A DNA stretch of 64,000 nucleotides from Oceanobacillus luteolus (GTDB taxonomy: Bacteria > Bacillota > Bacilli > Bacillales > Amphibacillaceae). The stretch is from NCBI RefSeq assembly GCF_023715655.1, contig NZ_JAMBON010000008.1, positions 55,881 through 119,880 on the forward strand, read 5' to 3'. Position 1 is the first letter of the stretch. The number at the start of each line of letters is the position of its first letter. The notes beneath the pieces were generated by a model that was given only the letters and a program-made list of their open reading frames with translations, did not search any database and had not been told where the DNA came from. Below are positions 1-9,220 of this stretch, piece by piece. The translations under genes and the position numbers were made by a program.

Positions 1-1
1 T

Positions 2-199
2 GTTATAGCAGTAGGTGCTGCGATGCTTGCCTATGTGCCTTTTGGCCTCGCAGTGTTATTTATTGATAAGAAATTATTTCAACGTGCAGATACAAAAAGG
101 AAAAGAAGAATGGCTGGGGGACTAATTATAACCATCAGTATCATTGGCATTATTGTTGGCATTTTAACCTTTAGAGGAATTATGGCAGATTATCTCTAA
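2..199 (+). CDS. C-terminal part of an unrecognised membrane protein
   Basis: An open frame enters from the left edge and ends at TAA 197-199, giving 65 residues. It shows one hydrophobic stretch (about residues 1-20), a short basic loop (DKK...KRKRR) and a second hydrophobic stretch (about residues 40-58), so it is the end of a polytopic membrane protein with probably two helices remaining. A good intrinsic terminator follows directly, which supports a real gene end. I do not recognise the family from this fragment and assign no function. Confidence 0.6.
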   Translation, partial: VIAVGAAMLAYVPFGLAVLFIDKKLFQRADTKRKRRMAGGLIITISIIGIIVGILTFRGIMADYL

Positions 200-207
200 T
201 ATGAAAA

Positions 208-241
208 GAACCCAGGTTTAAATAAAACCTGGGTTCTACTA
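208..241 (+). terminator. Intrinsic terminator after the partial membrane gene
   Basis: A perfect 12-bp stem (GAACCCAGGTTT at 208-219 with AAACCTGGGTTC at 225-236) has a 5-nt loop and is followed by TACTATTT. It closes the partial gene at the left edge and separates it from the minus-strand tRNA-Arg. Confidence 0.75.
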
Positions 242-260
242 TTTATCTTTGTTCATGAAA

Positions 261-333
261 CGGCCCCGGCAGGATTCGAACCTGCGACGCACAGTTTAGG
301 AAACTGACGCTCTATCCCCTGAGCTACGGAGCC
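261..333 (-). tRNA. tRNA-Arg (anticodon CCU)
   Basis: The reverse complement folds as a 73-nt cloverleaf: acceptor GGCTCCG pairs with CGGGGCC (one G-U), the D-arm has GCTCAG...GAGC, the anticodon loop is TTCCTAA, and the T-loop is GGTTCGAATCC. The anticodon CCT reads AGG (Arg). The discriminator base is G and no CCA is encoded. It stands alone downstream of proC on the same strand. Confidence 0.93.
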
Positions 334-406
334 ATACAGTAATGTTTTTATTATACAAAATCTGATGAAAAAAACAAGGCAGGATTTTTGCACCTGCCTT
401 AACTTC

Positions 407-1228
407 TTAAACTTTTATAGCTTTTGCTAAATCCAAGGAGCGGTTCCTTGCACTGTGAATGCAAGCCATGATAATCTTTTCAAATTCATTTGCTTGCAGA
501 GATTGAAGTCCCGCTTCGGTTGTTCCACCTTGGCTCGTAATATTTTTCCTTAGTGTATCAGCTGACTGCCCGGATTGCTCCAGCATTTTTCCGGCACCGA
601 TGATAGTCTGGGTGATCAGTGCATCGGCTGTCTGTGCATCCATACCTGCCTCTAAAGCAGCCTTCTTCATCGCTTCTACAAAGTAATAGATAAAAGCTGG
701 ACCACTTCCAGAAACAGCTGTCACGGTATGCATATCATCTTCAGATACAATCTTGGTCATACCGATCGTTTGAAATAATTTTTCTGCATATTCAAGTTGT
801 TGTTCAGTTACATATTTTCCACCCGTAATAGCAGTAGCGGAATGCCCAATTTGGGCAGATGTATTAGGCATCGTCCGAATAACAGCTACTTTCTTGTTGA
901 GCGTTTCTTCAATCGTTTCCGTCATTACACCGGCCAACACGGAAATGATGAGCTGATTTTCCTTTATATAAGGATTAATCGTCAATAAAGAATCCTTTAA
1001 GTCTTTTGGCTTCATTGCTAAAACAACGACATCGGCACGGCTAAACAATGCTTCCTTATCATAGGAAGTCTTTACTCCATACGTATCCTTCATATAAGCT
1101 AAACGCGCTGTATCTTGTTTATTGGTAACAAAAATTTGGCTTTTGTCGACTGTCTTTGTCTGCAACAAACCAGCAATGATTGCCTCTGCCATTGAACCAC
1201 AACCAACAAATAAAATCCGTCTATCCAT
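407..1228 (-). CDS. proC: Pyrroline-5-carboxylate reductase
   Basis: This 273-aa protein catalyses the last step of proline synthesis, the NAD(P)H-dependent reduction of 1-pyrroline-5-carboxylate to L-proline in the cytosol. The N-terminus has the dinucleotide-binding motif GCGSMAEA (residues 9-16). The C-terminal half has the P5CR dimerisation region with SGSGPAF and a TSQGGTTEAGL stretch near the substrate site. Length is normal for the family. It is the ProI/ProC type rather than the ComER-like paralogue, judged from the start MDRRILFVGCGSMAEAI. A good ribosome site (GAAGGAG) precedes the ATG. Expression is evidently controlled by the T-box leader just upstream, whose specifier appears to be a proline codon, so the gene should be induced when charged tRNA-Pro is low. 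It is monocistronic, and tRNA-Arg follows. Confidence 0.95.
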   Translation of the reverse strand: MDRRILFVGCGSMAEAIIAGLLQTKTVDKSQIFVTNKQDTARLAYMKDTYGVKTSYDKEALFSRADVVVLAMKPKDLKDSLLTINPYIKENQLIISVLAGVMTETIEETLNKKVAVIRTMPNTSAQIGHSATAITGGKYVTEQQLEYAEKLFQTIGMTKIVSEDDMHTVTAVSGSGPAFIYYFVEAMKKAALEAGMDAQTADALITQTIIGAGKMLEQSGQSADTLRKNITSQGGTTEAGLQSLQANEFEKIIMACIHSARNRSLDLAKAIKV

Positions 1229-1261
1229 AAAAATACACTCCTTCTTTAAATTTCCAATAAA

Positions 1262-1498
1262 AAAAGCTGATTCCGTCCTAAAAAAGGACGGAAATCAGCT
1301 TCCGCGGTACCACCTAATTTGGCAATCTGCCCACTCTTCATTGATAACACAGTTTCCTGTGGTTAGTTTATAAGCTAACGACTCCCAGGTAGGTTCATAC
1401 AAGCTTATCAGCAGGGATCTCTCAGCCGGTGAATCCCATTTTCTGTCAGATAGTTCTTATATTACTGGCCTCATCATCGTCTAAAATGTATTTGATTT
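1262..1498 (-). promoter_or_regulatory. T-box riboswitch of proC (probably proline-specific)
   Basis: The reverse complement shows the conserved T-box core GGTGGTACCGCGG (complement of 1301-1313) followed by a strong terminator hairpin (AAGCTGATTTCCGTCC pairing across TTTTTTA, then a U-run, 1263-1302). The 5' part has Stem I signatures, including AGTA and GAGAGATCCC. The triplet at the expected specifier position (complement of 1391-1393) is CCT, a Pro codon, in the context GAA-CCT-A. The serS leader in this window has its triplet in the same GAA-xxx-A context. Uncharged tRNA-Pro should pair with this specifier and with the T-box bulge to allow read-through into proC. The specifier call is less certain than the T-box call. 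Confidence 0.88.
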
Positions 1499-1504
1499 CT
1501 GTTA

Positions 1505-1533
1505 ATAGTAGGATAAAAAAATCGCTTTGTCAA
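1505..1533 (-). promoter_or_regulatory. Sigma-A promoter for the proC T-box leader
   Basis: On the minus strand a consensus -35 box TTGACA (complement of 1528-1533) is followed after exactly 17 bp by TACTAT (complement of 1505-1510). Transcription would start near 1498, just upstream of T-box Stem I. Confidence 0.75.
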
Positions 1534-1627
1534 GGGGCGGATTTTAATGGGTCAGGACACTTTCAATATAAGAGGGACTATAACTAGTAAGCTTTATCTT
1601 CATTAGGAATTTCTCCATTAAATGACA

Positions 1628-1657
1628 AAAAACGCCTAATATTACTTAAGCGTTTTT
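1628..1657. terminator. Bidirectional terminator-like hairpin
   Basis: An 8-bp stem (AAAAACGC at 1628-1635 with GCGTTTTT at 1650-1657) surrounds a 14-nt loop. The A-tract and T-tract make it usable in both directions. It lies just downstream of tRNA-Ser on the minus strand, so it most likely ends the serS/tRNA-Ser side transcription. Confidence 0.5.
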
Positions 1658-1679
1658 AAAGGATTTGAATTTATAAAAA

Positions 1680-1772
1680 TGGAGGAGGTAGAGGGATTCG
1701 AACCCCCGCGCGGTTTGACCCGCCTGTCGGTTTTCAAGACCGATCCCTTCAGCCAGACTTGGGTATACCTCC
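1680..1772 (-). tRNA. tRNA-Ser (anticodon UGA), CCA encoded
   Basis: The reverse complement gives a class II tRNA with long variable arm. Acceptor GGAGGTA pairs with TACCTCC, the anticodon loop CTTGAAA gives TGA (reads UCA), the variable arm is CAGGCGGGTCAAACCGCGCG, and the T-arm is GGGGGTTCGAATCCC. The encoded 3' end reads TACCTCC-T-CCA, so the discriminator base 73 is U rather than the usual G of serine tRNAs. The body is 1683-1772 and CCA occupies 1680-1682. It lies directly downstream of serS. Confidence 0.93.
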
Positions 1773-1886
1773 GTTTCAAGACAAGATATAATATATCATA
1801 AAAACATGAATGATGTCAAATATTATTTTACGGCATTGTTAATGAGGGGAGGCTGCATGAGATGCTCATACAGCCAACCTTCTATC

Positions 1887-3155
1887 TTACTTGATAACTT
1901 CTAGACCACCCATATAAGGTACAAGCACTTTCGGCACGATGACAGAGCCGTCTTCTTGCTGATTATTTTCTAAAATCGCTGCAACTGTTCGCCCAATCGC
2001 GAGACCTGAACCATTTAAAGTATGCACAAATTCTGGTTTTGCATTCGCTTCACGACGGAAACGGATGCCTGCACGTCTTGCCTGGAAATCTTCAAAGTTA
2101 GAGCAAGAAGAAATTTCCCGGTACATGCTTTGGCTAGGAATCCAAACTTCAATGTCATACTTTTTCGCTGCAGTAAAGCCTAGGTCACCTGTACACATGC
2201 TCATCACACGATATGGCAATTCAAGTTCCTGCAAAATCTTTTCCGCATGACCTGTTAACGTTTCTAGAGTTTCATAAGAATCTTCAGGCTTAACGAAGTG
2301 TACTAACTCTACTTTGTTAAACTGATGCTGACGAATCAAGCCTCTTGTGTCACGTCCTGCAGAACCCGCTTCAGAACGGAAGTTAGCGCTGTACGCAACG
2401 TACTTTTTCGGTAAATCAAGTAAAATTTCATCACGGTGATAGTTCGTGACAGGCACCTCTGCCGTCGGGATTAAGAAGTAGTCCCATTCCTCTAACTTAA
2501 AGGCATCCTCTTCAAACTTCGGAAGTTGCCCAGTTCCAGTCATGCTCGCACGATTTACAATCTGTGGAGGGAGCACTTCTGTATAACCATGTTGATCCGC
2601 ATGGTAATCCATCATGAAGTTGATTAGTGCACGTTCAAGTCTTGCTCCAAGCCCTGTATAGAAGACAAATCGGCTTCCTGTCACCTTAGCTGCACGTTCA
2701 AAATCTACAATAGATAAGTTTGTTGCAATATCCCAATGGGCTTGAATTTCAAATCCAAACTTAGGAAGTTCACCCCATTCACGGGCAACAACGTTATCGT
2801 CTTCGTCTTCCCCGATCGGCACACTTTCATGTGGGATATTCGGAATGGAATACATGACCTGTTCCAGTCTTTCTTCCACTTCTTTCAACTCTTTATCCAG
2901 CTTGCCGATTTCTTCTCCAACCTGACGCATCTCTTTGATTGCCGGTTCAGCATCCTGCTTTTCTTTCTTCAACTTTGCGATTTCTTGTGTCGCAGCATTT
3001 CTTTTAGCTTTTAACTGCTCGGTTTCAGCGATTAATTTACGACGCTTTTCATCCAATTCACCAAACGTATCAAGTTCGGATAAATCTTCACCCCGGTGCT
3101 GCAATTTTGCTTTTACTTCTTCGTAATTATTACGTAAAAACTTCATGTCTAACAT
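1887..3155 (-). CDS. serS: Seryl-tRNA synthetase
   Basis: This 422-aa class II aminoacyl-tRNA synthetase charges tRNA-Ser with serine. Residues about 25-105 form the long antiparallel coiled coil (rich in Glu, Lys, Leu) that contacts the variable arm of tRNA-Ser. The catalytic domain follows, with the TAEVPVTN segment, motif 2 ([21 protein letters not shown]) and motif 3 ([15 protein letters not shown]). Length matches bacterial SerRS. It is preceded by a T-box leader with a Ser triplet and followed by tRNA-Ser, so enzyme and substrate are neighbours. In B. subtilis pdxS and pdxT lie between dacA and serS; here dacA is next with nothing between. Confidence 0.97.
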   Translation of the reverse strand: MLDMKFLRNNYEEVKAKLQHRGEDLSELDTFGELDEKRRKLIAETEQLKAKRNAATQEIAKLKKEKQDAEPAIKEMRQVGEEIGKLDKELKEVEERLEQVMYSIPNIPHESVPIGEDEDDNVVAREWGELPKFGFEIQAHWDIATNLSIVDFERAAKVTGSRFVFYTGLGARLERALINFMMDYHADQHGYTEVLPPQIVNRASMTGTGQLPKFEEDAFKLEEWDYFLIPTAEVPVTNYHRDEILLDLPKKYVAYSANFRSEAGSAGRDTRGLIRQHQFNKVELVHFVKPEDSYETLETLTGHAEKILQELELPYRVMSMCTGDLGFTAAKKYDIEVWIPSQSMYREISSCSNFEDFQARRAGIRFRREANAKPEFVHTLNGSGLAIGRTVAAILENNQQEDGSVIVPKVLVPYMGGLEVIK

Positions 3156-3182
3156 AATATTTTTCCTCCTTTTATTTTAAAT

Positions 3183-3447
3183 AACAAAAAACTCCCGTCC
3201 CAAAAATAGGGACGAGAGTTTAAATTCCCGCGTTGCCACCCTTGTTGAAGAGGAAATCCTCTTCCGGCTCAGCTGCTTTAACGGTGCAGGGACCCGGGTT
3301 TATTTACTCTAGAATATATCTATTTCCATAAACCAGTTCAAGGATGGATTCACAAGCATTCTACATCGATTTGCACCAACCATCGACTCTCTAAGTGAAG
3401 AATAACTTGCTACTACTTCCTGTCAGTACTATTAGTTATTAATATTT
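3183..3447 (-). promoter_or_regulatory. T-box riboswitch of serS (serine-specific)
   Basis: On the minus strand the T-box core GGGTGGCAACGCGG (complement of about 3228-3241) precedes a terminator hairpin formed by ACTCTCGTCCC and GGGACGGGAGT with a following T-run (about 3186-3221). Upstream lie Stem I elements with GAGAGTCGATGG. The triplet at the specifier position is TCC (complement of 3346-3348) in the context GAA-TCC-A, a serine codon, which fits the downstream gene. Confidence 0.9.
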
Positions 3448-3453
3448 TCTATC

Positions 3454-3482
3454 ATCATAGCCGATTTATTTTAAAAATGCAA
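3454..3482 (-). promoter_or_regulatory. Sigma-A promoter for the serS T-box leader
   Basis: Minus strand TTGCAT (complement of 3477-3482) and TATGAT (complement of 3454-3459) are separated by 17 bp. The start of transcription would fall at about 3447, at the beginning of the T-box leader. Confidence 0.7.
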
Positions 3483-3508
3483 GTGTACATTGTCTACAAG
3501 CCGATCAA

Positions 3509-4846
3509 TTAAAATAATCCTTTAATCCAATCGACAGCTGTCGTGAAGACATTACCGAAAAAGTCACCGATTGCTCCAAGAGTGAGCATGAACCAGTTAG
3601 CTTTTTCAACGGCTTCGTCACTGACTAGGTCAACAGATACTGCTTCTTGTTCAAAAATATAACCGTGATCGGTTGCTTCGCCTTGATAGACGAGTGTAGC
3701 AGTTCCAACCTTTTCACCTTTTTCAATCGGTGCGACGAGTTCGCCTTCTTCATTCAACTTCTCTTCATCAATATGATATTCTAAGCTGTACAGTTCTGCT
3801 TCATCTGCTTTAATTGGCATAGAAACTGGATCACTAATAGAAACACTCACTTCTTTTTCCTTACCTTTAGCGACTGGCAGGGTAGATTCATCCTCTAATT
3901 GATAGCCAGCTGCGAATAATTCCTCACTCTGGAAGTTATTATATCCATAATCAAGAAGTTTTGCCGTTTCACGGAAACGTTCCTCTTTCGAGTTGGTTTT
4001 CATTACAACGGTGATAAGACGCTTGCCATCTCTCTCTGCTGTACCTGTGAAAGTGTATCCAGCAAGATCAGTATTTCCTGTTTTTAATCCATCCATTCCT
4101 TCATAATGGAATTGTTGTAAGAAGGTTGCTTCATGAGGGAGCATCCAGTTCAAGTTTTCAATCGTATAACCTTCGAAATCCACTTCCGTCTGGCTTGAAA
4201 TATCTAATGCATGCGGAAAATCATTTACCAAATGATAAGCTAATTGAGCTGCAGATCTTGCGGATAATAAGTTACTCGCATTTGGATCAGTTCCTTCAGG
4301 GACATCATCACCTAAACTAGAGTTATCAAGACCAGTACTATTTACAAATAAATATTCGGAGAGGCCCAATTCCTCAGCCTTATCATTCATCATTTTTACA
4401 AATTCAGTTTCAGAACCTGCAATCAACTCTGCAAGTGCAATGGTTGTTGCATTATCAGAGAATACGGCCATTGCATTATATAAATCTTTTACAGTATAAT
4501 CTTTATTTTGTGTTAAACCTACTCCAGAAAAATAAATGTTCGCGGAGATTTTATATGCATAATCACTTATTTGAGTTGTCGTATCCCAACTAATTTGTCC
4601 ATTTTCAATTGCTTCCAGGACAAGATATTCGGTCATCATTTTAGTCATACTTGCTGGAGGAAGGGCAACATCTGCGTTTTTCGCATAGAGGACTTTTCCG
4701 GTACCTGCATCAACTAAGATGGCAGACTCTGCATTTAAATCAAGGGTGCTTTCTGCATTTGCGGTTAGCGGTTGTATCGTAAACGTCGTGAACAACAATA
4801 CAAGAGCGAGTATCATTGATACACTTTTTCTAGTAACTTGAATCAA
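3509..4846 (-). CDS. dacA: D-alanyl-D-alanine carboxypeptidase (PBP5 type)
   Basis: This penicillin-binding protein trims the terminal D-Ala from peptidoglycan stem peptides outside the membrane. I place the start at TTG 4844-4846 because GGAGG sits 8 nt upstream. An ATG further out would give an unusual non-signal N-terminus. From the TTG the protein has 445 aa with a signal peptide ending ...LTANA-ES (cleavage after about residue 31). The catalytic motifs are SMTK (Ser66), SDN (130-132) and KTG in GLKTGNTD. The C-terminus has an amphipathic helix (FGNVFTTAVDWIKGLF) that anchors such enzymes to the membrane. Length and motifs match B. subtilis DacA. It lies between guaB and serS on the same strand, each with its own transcription signals. 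Confidence 0.95.
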   Translation of the reverse strand: MIQVTRKSVSMILALVLLFTTFTIQPLTANAESTLDLNAESAILVDAGTGKVLYAKNADVALPPASMTKMMTEYLVLEAIENGQISWDTTTQISDYAYKISANIYFSGVGLTQNKDYTVKDLYNAMAVFSDNATTIALAELIAGSETEFVKMMNDKAEELGLSEYLFVNSTGLDNSSLGDDVPEGTDPNASNLLSARSAAQLAYHLVNDFPHALDISSQTEVDFEGYTIENLNWMLPHEATFLQQFHYEGMDGLKTGNTDLAGYTFTGTAERDGKRLITVVMKTNSKEERFRETAKLLDYGYNNFQSEELFAAGYQLEDESTLPVAKGKEKEVSVSISDPVSMPIKADEAELYSLEYHIDEEKLNEEGELVAPIEKGEKVGTATLVYQGEATDHGYIFEQEAVSVDLVSDEAVEKANWFMLTLGAIGDFFGNVFTTAVDWIKGLF

Positions 4847-4992
4847 CTTTCTTACCTCCAACATAATTAAAGATTTTAATATGTAACACCTAGTTATTCT
4901 ATCATATTTCGACTTAAAAAAATAGATGGACATTAAACAATACGAAGCTCCTTACCTGATTCATAGGGTTGAAATCTAGCTATGTTATTTCT

Positions 4993-5037
4993 CACAAAAA
5001 GAAACGCCTATCTTCATAGTTGAATAATAGGCGTTCT
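4993..5037 (-). terminator. Terminator of guaB
   Basis: On the minus strand AACGCCTAT (complement ending 5034) pairs with ATAGGCGTT across a 15-nt loop and is followed by TCTTTTTG. It lies 20 nt past the guaB stop codon. Confidence 0.8.
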
Positions 5038-5054
5038 TATTATGTCTTAAAAGA

Positions 5055-6533
<1,479 letters not shown>

Positions 6534-6601
6534 CTAGCCTCCTAATTATTTATAAATCTTTATCCCGTTGATTAGCTATAAGTTATAAGTTATTTTTATT
6601 T

Positions 6602-6630
6602 ACTTTACGCTAAATATCGCGGTTTTTCAA
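6602..6630 (-). promoter_or_regulatory. Candidate promoter of guaB
   Basis: Minus strand TTGAAA (complement of 6625-6630) and TAAAGT (complement of 6602-6607) are 17 bp apart, about 70 bp upstream of the guaB ATG. The -10 box is imperfect. No purine-riboswitch fold was recognised in the leader. Confidence 0.45.
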
Positions 6631-6781
6631 CCACTTCGAACTTAATGGGAATAGTAAATAGATTCACAATTTTTACGAACAGTCAGGAAATGACTTTCCC
6701 TTTTATCTATTGCTTAAAAAGAAAAATCATTTCCCATTTATTTGCTATCCATCTTAAATAATCAGGTTCAAATAGTTACTG

Positions 6782-7996
6782 CTACCACTGGTTATTTTTA
6801 TATTTTCGATAATAATTGAACTGGCGCAGCAACATATAAAATTTACGCTTCAGACTCTTATCTTTTTTATAGAAGAGGGGATTACCCCATTTCTTAGCCT
6901 TGATGAGTCGCTTAACATCTTTCTTAACGGTCTCATCCTCCACAAAGTTATTCAACACAATACGTGGCACAACGGTGAACAGAAATTCTTCATTCAGATA
7001 AGTCACTGGTTTATCTTTCCCAAAAATGACATCATCTACAATGTATTTCGCCATATTATGTCCAAGGGCTGTCACATAATAACTGGAGCGTCCTTGTCGG
7101 ATGTTCACTTCAAATATCTTAAACTTCCCGTCCCGCTCATCGTATTTCATATCAAAATTGGCAAAACCAACATAACCAAGCTCTTCTAAAAATCGCTGCA
7201 GCTTCTTCATCATATCCTCATTGTATCTGGTAAGGACAGACGTGTAATTGCCAATTGCGGTAGCCGTATGCTCCTGAAGGACAACTTGTCCAAATGTCAC
7301 TAGCTGAGTCTTACTTTCCGAATTCAAATAAAGGACAGAATCCCACATATACGTGTCCTCGCCCGGAATATAATCTTGGATAATCAATTCATCGCGGTAG
7401 CCACTTGCCTTAATCATGGAAATGACTTTATCTCGTTCCTCATCCGAGTTCACCCGGTACACTTTTTCCTGACCGGTAAAGGGATGTTTGTAATATTCAA
7501 TTCCATTACTTGGTTTTATGATGATCGGATAAATCATTTCCTCTTGGAAAGGAGCTTCATCCTTACAGTCATAAAAATGGGTCGTTGGAGTGTCGATTCC
7601 ATACTGTTCACAAAGCTTATAGAAGTTTGCTTTCTTTTGAAGCTTATTCATAAGCTCTTCGGAAATATAGTTGAAATGATAATATTCTTTCAGTGCTGCT
7701 TCATTTTCTATAATTAAACGCACATATGCATCATTTGTACCGACAAGAACTAATTTTTTATTACGGCTGCTTAATTCCTTAGCCAACTCCCCCAATATAG
7801 GAACGAATCTTCCTTCATCGGTTAAATCTGGATGAATATCAATTCGTTCCGGGATTGTACTAAAACTAGTGAATCCCATTTCTTGCTTCCCAACTAGGAT
7901 GGGGTGAATATGATAAGCTTCATGGAAGGATATTGCCATATTGTAGGCATTAATATCTGTTCCGATGATTATTGGTATAAAAGGTTGATTACTCAT
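6782..7996 (-). CDS. ATP-grasp carboxylate-amine ligase, D-aspartate ligase-like
   Basis: This 404-aa protein has the full ATP-grasp layout. The N-terminal domain starts FIPIIIGTDINAYNMA. The ATP-binding strands include PIIIKPSNGIEYY, and the C-terminal metal/ATP site includes GFANFDMKYD and KIFEVNIRQGRSSYYVT. From memory the same blocks, in the same order, occur in the D-aspartate ligase Aslfm of Enterococcus faecium, which attaches D-Asp to lysine in peptidoglycan precursors. The family also includes many carboxylate-amine ligases of unknown substrate. It is 30 bp behind the HD-GYP gene on the same strand and probably cotranscribed. A cell-wall role would fit the nearby dacA, but the substrate cannot be read from the sequence. 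I see no clear terminator after it. Confidence 0.75.
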   Translation of the reverse strand: MSNQPFIPIIIGTDINAYNMAISFHEAYHIHPILVGKQEMGFTSFSTIPERIDIHPDLTDEGRFVPILGELAKELSSRNKKLVLVGTNDAYVRLIIENEAALKEYYHFNYISEELMNKLQKKANFYKLCEQYGIDTPTTHFYDCKDEAPFQEEMIYPIIIKPSNGIEYYKHPFTGQEKVYRVNSDEERDKVISMIKASGYRDELIIQDYIPGEDTYMWDSVLYLNSESKTQLVTFGQVVLQEHTATAIGNYTSVLTRYNEDMMKKLQRFLEELGYVGFANFDMKYDERDGKFKIFEVNIRQGRSSYYVTALGHNMAKYIVDDVIFGKDKPVTYLNEEFLFTVVPRIVLNNFVEDETVKKDVKRLIKAKKWGNPLFYKKDKSLKRKFYMLLRQFNYYRKYKNNQW

Positions 7997-8026
7997 ATTG
8001 CCTCCTGTTTCTACTTACAATTGATT

Positions 8027-9139
8027 TTAATCTAACATTACTTCTTCGATATGTAGCCCGGGGTTCATCTGCAAGCTGATTATCTCTTCTGTATCATGCA
8101 GTTTCACAATCGGCCTTGTTAAATGACTCTTGTCGATAAAAACAATTTCCCCTTTTTTATTATTCGTTAAGGAGACTGTTTTTCCGACCGCCCGTGCTGT
8201 TAAGCTCTCAATAAATTTTCGGACGATGAGCGGATCCAGCTTCGTGAACCGTTCATGTGCAATTTCATCAATGACTTTAAATATTGGCTGTTGTGCTTTA
8301 TATAAACGTTCACTCGTCATTGCATGATAAGTGTCACTTACTGCAAGAATCCGAGCATATGTATTGATTTTATCCTTCATTAGTCCAAGTGGATAGCCGC
8401 TCCCGTCTATCCGTTCATGGTGTTGAAGGATTGCTATTTTTGCCGCTTTTGACAGACCTGTTATATTTTCCACCATCCGATAAGAGTACGTGGAATGGTT
8501 ACGAATTTCTTGGTGCTGGCTTTCGGTGAGCGGGTCACCTTTTGAAATAATTTCAGAATCCACTCTCGTCATTCCTGCATCGCATAAATAACCAGCAAGT
8601 CCAAGTTGAATCCATTCTCCTTTACGATACCCCAATTCCTTGCCTAAAAACGCGGAAATAAGACTGATAGCGACACTATGATGGTAATTATAATCTTTTG
8701 CCGTTCCAAATTGATGCAACGTAAATATTTCCATATCGAGCTCTTCTATTCGTTCAAGTAATGGAATGATTGATCTTCTGATTTTGGACATATCGATAGG
8801 AATGCCGTTATTCCATTCTGTATAGAACCGTTTGTATTCTTCCACCGCTTGTAAATAATGAGTAGAGAAGGGAGGGAGCTCCTCCTGCTCTGAGTAAATC
8901 TCAGATTCCTTAATTTGTGGCTGTATTTTCTCTATAACTTCAACTTCTTTCGGCATATACGTTTTTCCATCCTCAAGCTTGGAAGAAACTTCAACTGAAT
9001 CAATTAAAAATTTATGTAAAACGGTAATATGGTTATCCGTCAAAACAGTTTTTGCCGGCATGATCGGACGACCTGATTTTCCTAGGACATTCTGCATTAG
9101 TATACAACCTTCAATTAATTGTGACGGATGTACGCGCAT
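8027..9139 (-). CDS. HD-GYP domain protein with a degenerate catalytic core
   Basis: I start at the ATG 9137-9139 because GGAGGTGAAGGC directly precedes it, giving 370 aa. A longer frame exists but would begin in the preceding terminator. The C-terminal half (about residues 145-325) matches HD-GYP c-di-GMP phosphodiesterases: HHSVAISL, the HD box, LTESQHQEIRNH, QHHERIDGSGYPLGL and ARILAVSDTYHAMTSERLYK. The HD box, normally HDIGK, reads CDAGM, and the later DxYDAM box reads DTYHAM, so metal ligands appear altered. It could be a c-di-GMP sensor or an inactive enzyme. The N-terminal 140 residues are not recognised. It sits between gyrA and the ATP-grasp gene. Confidence 0.85.
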   Translation of the reverse strand: MRVHPSQLIEGCILMQNVLGKSGRPIMPAKTVLTDNHITVLHKFLIDSVEVSSKLEDGKTYMPKEVEVIEKIQPQIKESEIYSEQEELPPFSTHYLQAVEEYKRFYTEWNNGIPIDMSKIRRSIIPLLERIEELDMEIFTLHQFGTAKDYNYHHSVAISLISAFLGKELGYRKGEWIQLGLAGYLCDAGMTRVDSEIISKGDPLTESQHQEIRNHSTYSYRMVENITGLSKAAKIAILQHHERIDGSGYPLGLMKDKINTYARILAVSDTYHAMTSERLYKAQQPIFKVIDEIAHERFTKLDPLIVRKFIESLTARAVGKTVSLTNNKKGEIVFIDKSHLTRPIVKLHDTEEIISLQMNPGLHIEEVMLD

Positions 9140-9163
9140 GCCTTCACCTCCAACATAGAAATG

Positions 9164-9210
9164 GGAAAAGTGACTCAAGTCAAACGAGTTACGTTAAACA
9201 TGAGTCACTT
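9164..9210 (-). terminator. Terminator-like hairpin after gyrA
   Basis: A perfect 10-bp stem, AAGTGACTCA at 9168-9177 with TGAGTCACTT at 9201-9210, encloses a 23-nt loop. On the minus strand it is followed by TTCCC, a short U-run. It lies between the gyrA stop and the HD-GYP start. Confidence 0.6.
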
Positions 9211-9220
9211 GAAAGCTTGA

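Noticed and set aside
6670..6765. GGAAATGA...TCATTTCC inverted repeat downstream of the ATP-grasp gene as a terminator
   Set aside because: The stem is short with a long loop and no T-run follows in the direction of transcription.
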